From Rhizobium sp. RCAM05350 (lineage in GTDB: Bacteria > Pseudomonadota > Alphaproteobacteria > Rhizobiales > Rhizobiaceae), in contig CP087974.1 of assembly GCA_024426085.1 (NCBI GenBank), positions 1,426,001 through 1,490,000 on the forward strand: a stretch of DNA of 64,000 nt, given 5' to 3'. A program made the translations under genes and the position numbers. Under the pieces are notes generated by a model, which was not told the origin of the DNA, searched no databases, and worked only from the letters and a program-made list of their open reading frames with translations. Numbering within the stretch: position 1 is the stretch's first letter; each line of letters opens with the position of its first letter. Of this stretch, positions 59,041 through 64,000 are shown one piece after another.

Positions 59041-62000
59041 TCAGCGCAGCTGCTCGGCGGTCTGCAGGTCGACGGAGACGAGCTGGGAGACGCCCTGCTC
59101 GGCCATGGTGACGCCGAACAGGCGGTTCATGCGGGCCATGGTGATCGGATTGTGGGTGATGATGACGAAGCGGGTCTCGGTCGAGGCGGCCATTTCGTCC
59201 ATCAGGTTGCAGTAGCGCTCGACATTGTGGTCGTCGAGCGGCGCGTCGACTTCGTCGAGTACGCAGATCGGCGCCGGATTGGTGAGGAACACCGCAAAGA
59301 TCAGCGCCATCGCCGTCAGCGCCTGCTCGCCGCCCGACAGCAGCGTCATCGTTTGCGGCTTCTTGCCCGGCGGGCGGGCGAGGATTTCGAGACCGGCATC
59401 GAGCGGGTCGTCGCTCTCGATCAGCTGCAGCTCGGCCGTGCCACCACCGAACAGGTGGGTGAAGAGGCGCTGGAACTGCACGTTGACGATGTCGAATGCG
59501 GCCAGCAGGCGTTCGCGGCCTTCGCGGTTGAGGTTCTGGATCGCCGAGCGCAGCTTGCGGATCGCGTCGATGACGTCCTCGCGCTCCTTCAGCATGGCAT
59601 CGAGCTTGTCGGACAGCTCCTTCTGCTCTTCCTCGGCGCGCAGGTTGACGGCGCCCAGCCGCTCGCGCTCGATCTTCAGGCGGTCGAGTTCGCGCTCGAT
59701 CTGGCGGATATCCGGCAGTTCGGCATCGACGGCAAGGCCGGTGAGCCGCATCACCTCATGCGGCGCGCAATTCAGCGCCTCGCGGATCCGAGCCTCGACC
59801 TCGATCCGCTTTTCGCGGGCGGATACCAGCCGTTCCTCGGCCCGGCCGCGCTTCTCCCGCGTCTCTGCCAGCTCCGACAGCGCGGTGACGGCGATCCGGT
59901 CGGCGTCCGCTGGCGCGTTTCGGCCACAGCCAGCACATCGGCTGCCTGGCGGCGGGCCTCTTCGGCCTTAGACAGTTCGTTCATCAGCGCCCGGCGCTTC
60001 TCGTCGAATTCGTCGGGGGCTTCGAGCAGCTCCTCGACTTCCTCGCGTGCCTCGCTTTCACGTTCGCGCAGGGTCTCGATATGCTCCTGTGCGCTGGCCG
60101 CGCGTGTTCCACGTCTGTCGCTCGGCCGCGATGGCGCGGATGCGGCGTTCGCGGGCTTCGTTTTCGCGGGCAAGGCCGTCATTGATGGCGCGGGCTTCGG
60201 CCACCAGCGCCCGGTCGGTCGCAACCGTGGTCATCTGGCTGTTGAGCTTCAGTTCCAACCCGGCAACGTCGGGGGCATCCTCCAGCGCTTCGCGGGCGCC
60301 TTCCATCTGTTCGCCGATTTCCTCGATCTGCAGCGATAGCTGGCTGCTGGTTTCGGCAAGGACGGCGCGGCGGCGGACGAGATCGCCGGACGCACGCTCG
60401 GCCGCCGCCAGCCCATCGCGGGCTTCGGCAAGCTTGCGCACCACCATGCGCTGGGTCTCGCGCGACAGGCGCAGCCGCTCGTCCTCGGCGCGGATACGGG
60501 CCGCAGCGGCAGCAAGCTCGGCTTCGCCCGCTGCCAGCTGATCGCGGGCGTCCGTGAGCTCACCTTCGAGTTCGGCAAGCCTATTCTTCTGTGCCAGACG
60601 AAGGGCGGCGGCACTGGGAGCATCAGCACCCGTGACATGGCCGTCCCAGCGCCAGACGGCACCGTCGCGCGTCACCAGTCGCTGTCCGGCCTTCAACAGC
60701 GGCAGCAGGCGCTCCGCCGTGGCATCATTTTCGACAATGCCGATCTGGCGCAGGCCGCGATCCAGCGTTTGCAGGGCACGCACGTGTTGCGTCAGCGATA
60801 TGGCGCCGTCAGGCAATTGCGGATCATCAGAACCATCGCCGGGCGCGCGCCAATGGGCGGGCGCACCGGGATCGAGCGGCGATTCCAGATCTTCGCCCAG
60901 CGCGGCGCCCAAGGCGGTCTCGAAACCGCGATCGACCTTCATATCATCGACCACAGGCGGGGCAGCGCCCTGCACGGCCGATGCATCCAGCATGCGCCGG
61001 ATGGTCCGGGCTTCGGTCTCGATGCCATTAACCTGCGAACGGGCAGCATCGACGGACGGACGGGCGGCGACTTCCGCCTGACGGGCGGCGGCCAGCGCCT
61101 CTTCGATATCCGCGACGGCATTTTCCGCCTGTTCAAGGGCAGATTCGGCGGCCTCGACCTCCTCCTGCTTTTCCGCAGGATCCGGCAGCGTCGAAATCTG
61201 CCGGTCGAGTTCGTCGAGGTCGCGGTTCTGGTCGGACAGCTGGCGGGCAAGACGCGCCTGCCGTTCGGTCAGATCGCGAATGGTCTTTTCGAGCTGGTTG
61301 CGCGATGCCTGGGCTTCAGCTTTCTCGGCGGTCAACAGGCCGAGCTGCCGTTCGCTTTCAGACAATCTGTCGCTTGCCTCGGCAAGCCGCTCCATGAGCT
61401 TCCTCGGCGCGTTCGCCGGCTTCGGCCAGCATGTCGGCGAGCTCGCTCTCTTCCCTCGTCCAGACGGGCAAGAATGCCGGCATTGTCCGCGACCAAACGC
61501 TCTTCGCGAACGATATCCTCGCCCAGCTGCGCCAAGCGCCGCTGCAACTCATCGCGGCGGCGCAGGATGCGGCCGGCGTCTTCCTCCAGCTGCGACTTGG
61601 CAATCTGCAGGCGCTGCAGGGCGGCGGCTGCCCGCGCCTCTGCTTCGCGCAGTTCCGGTAGCTTCAGGCTGGCAATGGCTTGTGCCTTGGCGGCCTCCAT
61701 CTGGGCTTGCGCCTTTTCGGCCACCAGCGATGTCGCCTGGTTCAGGTGGCTGTCGGCCTCGCCCTCGGCTTCCTTGGCCTGCACCCAGCGGATATGCAGA
61801 AGCATCGCCTCATGACGGCGGATGTCGGCCGACAGCATCTTGAAGCGATTGGCCTGGCGCGACTGGCGCTTCAGGCTTTCGATCTGGCTTTCGAGCTGCG
61901 AGGTCACATCCTCCAGCCGCTCGAGATTGGTCTCGGCACCCTTCAGGCGCAGCTCCGCCTCGTGGCGGCGCGAATGCAGCCCGGAAATACCGGCAGCTTC

Positions 62001-62496
62001 TTCGAGCAACTGGCGTCTTGCCTGCGGCTTGGCAGCGATCAGCTCGCCGATCCGCCCCTGGCCAACCATCGACGGCGAACGCGCGCCGGTCGAGGCATCG
62101 GCAAACAACAGCTGCACGTCCTTGGCGCGGGCTTCCTTGCCGTTGATGCGGTAGACCGAGCCGTTCTCCCGCCTCGATCCGCCGTGTCACCTGGATCTCG
62201 TCGCTGTCGTTGAAGGCAGCGGGCGCCGTGCGATCGGAATTGTCGAGATAGAGGCCGACCTCGGCGGTGTTGCGGGCGGGACGATTGCCGGAGCCTGAAA
62301 AGATCACGTCGTCCATGCCGGACGCGCGCATGTTCTTGTAGGAATTCTCCCCCATCACCCAGCGCAGCGCTTCGACCAGGTTCGACTTGCCGCAGCCGTT
62401 CGGCCCGACAACACCGGTCAGCCCGCGCTCGATGACAAATTCGGAAGGCTCGACGAAGGACTTGAAGCCGAGAAGGCGGAGTTTGGTGAACTTCAT
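59041..62496 (-). CDS. smc: Chromosome segregation protein SMC (five indels)
   Basis: About 1150 residues after corrections. N-terminal ATPase half [20 protein letters not shown] with Walker [22 protein letters not shown]-terminal half has the signature [20 protein letters not shown] and Walker [14 protein letters not shown]. Two long coiled-coil arms flank a hinge ([20 protein letters not shown]). Breaks: 62168-62172, about 61454, about 61397, about 60109 and about 59906. Every break rejoins strongly coiled-coil sequence, and smc is near-essential, so the breaks are unlikely to be real. The start ATG is at 62496. Upstream is the DsbA-like gene, as in other Rhizobiales. Confidence 0.92.
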
Positions 62497-62526
62497 GCGT
62501 TCACGCCCCGACGAAGGGACAGGCAA

Positions 62527-62552
62527 TAAAAAACGGGCGCACTGAGGCGCCC
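62527..62552 (-). terminator. Rho-independent terminator of the DsbA-like gene
   Basis: GGGCGC / GCGCCC arms (62535-62540, 62547-62552) with TTTTTT on the reverse-strand 3' side (62528-62533), between the DsbA-like gene and smc. Confidence 0.8.
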
Positions 62553-62580
62553 GCCGGTCGTTTTGTCAAAACGCTGGGGA

Positions 62581-63465
62581 TCAGAGCATTGAGTCGATAA
62601 GGGCCGACATGGTGTCAACCGACATTTCTCCGGAATACTTCTTGCCATTGAAGAAGAAGGTAGGGGTGGCCTTGACGCCGAAATCCTTGTCGCCCTTCTG
62701 CATCGTTGCCTGCACATCATCCAGAAGTTTCTGGTTCGTCAAGCAGGCCTCGAAGCTCTCCTGTGTAAAACCGGCGAGTTTCGACATCTGCAGCAGCGCA
62801 TCGCGGCCATTTGGCGCGGCGGCCCAGGTTTCCTGCTGCTTGAACAGCATCGAAACCATCGGGAAATACTGACCTTCCGGGGCGCAGCGCGCCAGCATGA
62901 AGGCGGCAGCCGCGCGCGGATCGAACGGGAACTCGCGCACCACGAAACGGACCTGGCCGCTATCGACATACTTGGTCTTGATGGCATCGAAGGTTTCGTT
63001 GTGGAAACGGGCACAATGCGGGCAGGTCATCGACATGTATTCGACGATCGTCACCTTGGCGTCGGCCTTGCCGATCGCCATTTCCGGCAGCGGACCCGGT
63101 GCCATCAGCTTGGCAATATCGACTTCGCCTTCCGACTGCGGCAGTTCGACCTTGGCTGCGGGGGCTGCGGCCTGCGCCATCTGCGTCTGATTGGCTCCGG
63201 CCGTCGCAGGCGTTGCAGCAGACGACATGGTGGAGGATGTCGTCGTGCCATCCACCGGCTTCATCGCTGACGTGGACGACATCATCGAGCCGCCGTCGGC
63301 GGGCTTGACTTCGGTCTTGGCGGCCGTGTCGGTGCTTTCCGCTGCAGGTGTGTTTGCGGCCGCATCCTTCTTCTCGTCGCTGCAGGCGGCGAGCGTCACA
63401 GCGATGGCGGCCACGGCGACGCCGCTCAGGAGGCGCTTGAAAGGGCTCAGTTCAGAAAGGGACAT
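62581..63465 (-). CDS. DsbA-like thiol-disulfide oxidoreductase lipoprotein
   Basis: About 294 residues. A signal segment LLSGVAVAAIAVTLAACSDE has a lipobox (LAAC). Residues ~30-125 are low-complexity Ala/Ser/Thr linker. The DsbA/thioredoxin-like domain has the CxxC in EYMSMTCPHCARFHNETFDA and PTFFFNGKKYSGEMSVDTMS with the cis-Pro (TPTF). Start MSLSELSPFKRLL at 63465. Exported and periplasmic-facing; family members oxidise or isomerise disulfides, and in Rhizobiales such a gene lies between a DUF721 gene and smc. Intact, with GGDKDFGVKA in the terminal part. Confidence 0.9.
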   Translation of the reverse strand: MSLSELSPFKRLLSGVAVAAIAVTLAACSDEKKDAAANTPAAESTDTAAKTEVKPADGGSMMSSTSAMKPVDGTTTSSTMSSAATPATAGANQTQMAQAAAPAAKVELPQSEGEVDIAKLMAPGPLPEMAIGKADAKVTIVEYMSMTCPHCARFHNETFDAIKTKYVDSGQVRFVVREFPFDPRAAAAFMLARCAPEGQYFPMVSMLFKQQETWAAAPNGRDALLQMSKLAGFTQESFEACLTNQKLLDDVQATMQKGDKDFGVKATPTFFFNGKKYSGEMSVDTMSALIDSML

Positions 63466-63588
63466 GGTTTCACCTGTGTAAGGGGATGAACGAAATCGGT
63501 CGAAAATTCGATAACTTGCCTTGTACGGGGCGACAAGGGGCTGTTGCTCACCAACGTTCAAACAATTGTGACCGGCTGATGGTGGCAC

Positions 63589-64000
63589 TCATTTTTTTTG
63601 CGGCGCAAGCACTGCAGTGCCAAGCCGCGTCAGCGCTGCCTTCAGGGCCTCGCTCTCGATACCATCGACCAGCGTTTCCAGATGCCGGGCTCGTTCACCG
63701 GTCAGGGGTCTGGGCTTGCGATAGGGCTTTGGCGGGGCTGCCACCGGTTTCTGCACGATGCGCATCTGGTTGATTGCCGGAAAGCCGAAGAAGCCGTTGA
63801 TCCGCTGGATCAGCTCGCCCTGCGCATGGGTCAGAAACAGGGCGCGCGCACCTTCGCAGGCGATTGTCAGCACACCCGGCTGATAGCCGCCCTCGCCTGT
63901 CATCTCCGAGGCGCGGCGCGGCCAGGCGATCTTTTCCGGCCGGGTGCAATCGGCAAAGTCCTCGCCGGCGATCTCATCCCAGGAACCGAGCAACAGCGTG
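63589..64000 (-). CDS. DUF721 (DciA-like) protein, C-terminal part (runs off right edge)
   Basis: DUF721 proteins are thought to help load the replicative helicase (DciA family). The visible ~137 residues begin mid-protein with LGSWDEIAGEDFADCTRPEK, then GVLTIACEGARALFLTHAQG, ELIQRINGFFGFPAINQMRI and a basic tail PKPYRKPRPLTGERARHLET. The N-terminus lies beyond the window. Frame is intact in the visible part. Position directly upstream of a DsbA-like gene and smc is the common Rhizobiales order. Confidence 0.85.
   Translation of the reverse strand, partial: TLLLGSWDEIAGEDFADCTRPEKIAWPRRASEMTGEGGYQPGVLTIACEGARALFLTHAQGELIQRINGFFGFPAINQMRIVQKPVAAPPKPYRKPRPLTGERARHLETLVDGIESEALKAALTRLGTAVLAPQKK

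Overview
The window looks like a chromosomal segment from a member of the Rhizobiaceae (Rhizobium/Agrobacterium clade). Reasons: high GC with strong codon bias; the choline-sulfate/betaine operon in the order betI-betC-betB-betA; assimilatory cysH-cysD-cysN with an iron-sulfur (APS-type) CysH; a Rhizobium etli (ReAV)-type asparaginase; a Tat-exported right-handed beta-helix repeat protein; the ppdK / smc / DsbA-like / DUF721 block; and rhizobial intergenic palindromic elements.

Layout. 1-8.3 kb: chaC (cut by the left edge), a RibD-like reductase, a LysR/MFS/aldo-keto reductase group, a first RTX-type calcium-binding protein, a second MFS transporter and small DUF proteins. 8.5-13.5 kb: a HerA-like ATPase, a complete IS481-like element inserted at the stop codon of a second RTX-type gene, then that gene. 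13.9-30 kb: ohr/ohrR, an L,D-transpeptidase, c-di-GMP proteins, the beta-helix protein, two glutathione S-transferases, LysR and DeoR regulators, asparaginase, a quinone oxidoreductase and an HdeD-like protein. 31-36.6 kb: betICBA. 36.6-38.4 kb: an ECF41-type sigma factor with a good candidate self-promoter, then a flavodoxin. 39.6-43 kb: cysHDN. 44.2-46.7 kb: a tRNA-Pro, a lipoprotein, a DUF1508 protein, an AT-richer trypsin-like protease and a tRNA-Gln. 47-54.5 kb: cupin, beta-lactamase-fold hydrolase, DCC protein, saccharopine-dehydrogenase-like protein, LysR, DUF1499 and a hydrolase. 54.5-64 kb: ppdK, a PAS-GGDEF protein, smc, a DsbA-like lipoprotein and a DUF721 gene cut by the right edge.

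The dominant oddity is a window-wide excess of single-base indels. About 35 otherwise well-conserved genes, including smc and ppdK, need one or more one-base corrections to give full-length proteins. In about two dozen cases the extra base sits exactly inside a CpG step, most often C|GAA, and is usually T or A so that its position is unambiguous. Both tRNA genes are also hit: tRNA-Pro(CGG) has an 8-nt anticodon loop (the classic +1 frameshift-suppressor geometry) and tRNA-Gln has a 6-nt T loop. The plainest explanation is systematic sequence error at a motif, perhaps a modified one. I therefore annotate these genes as intact-but-frameshifted CDSs spanning their corrected extents, and give the indel positions.

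No CRISPR array, prophage, plasmid origin or rRNA operon was seen.
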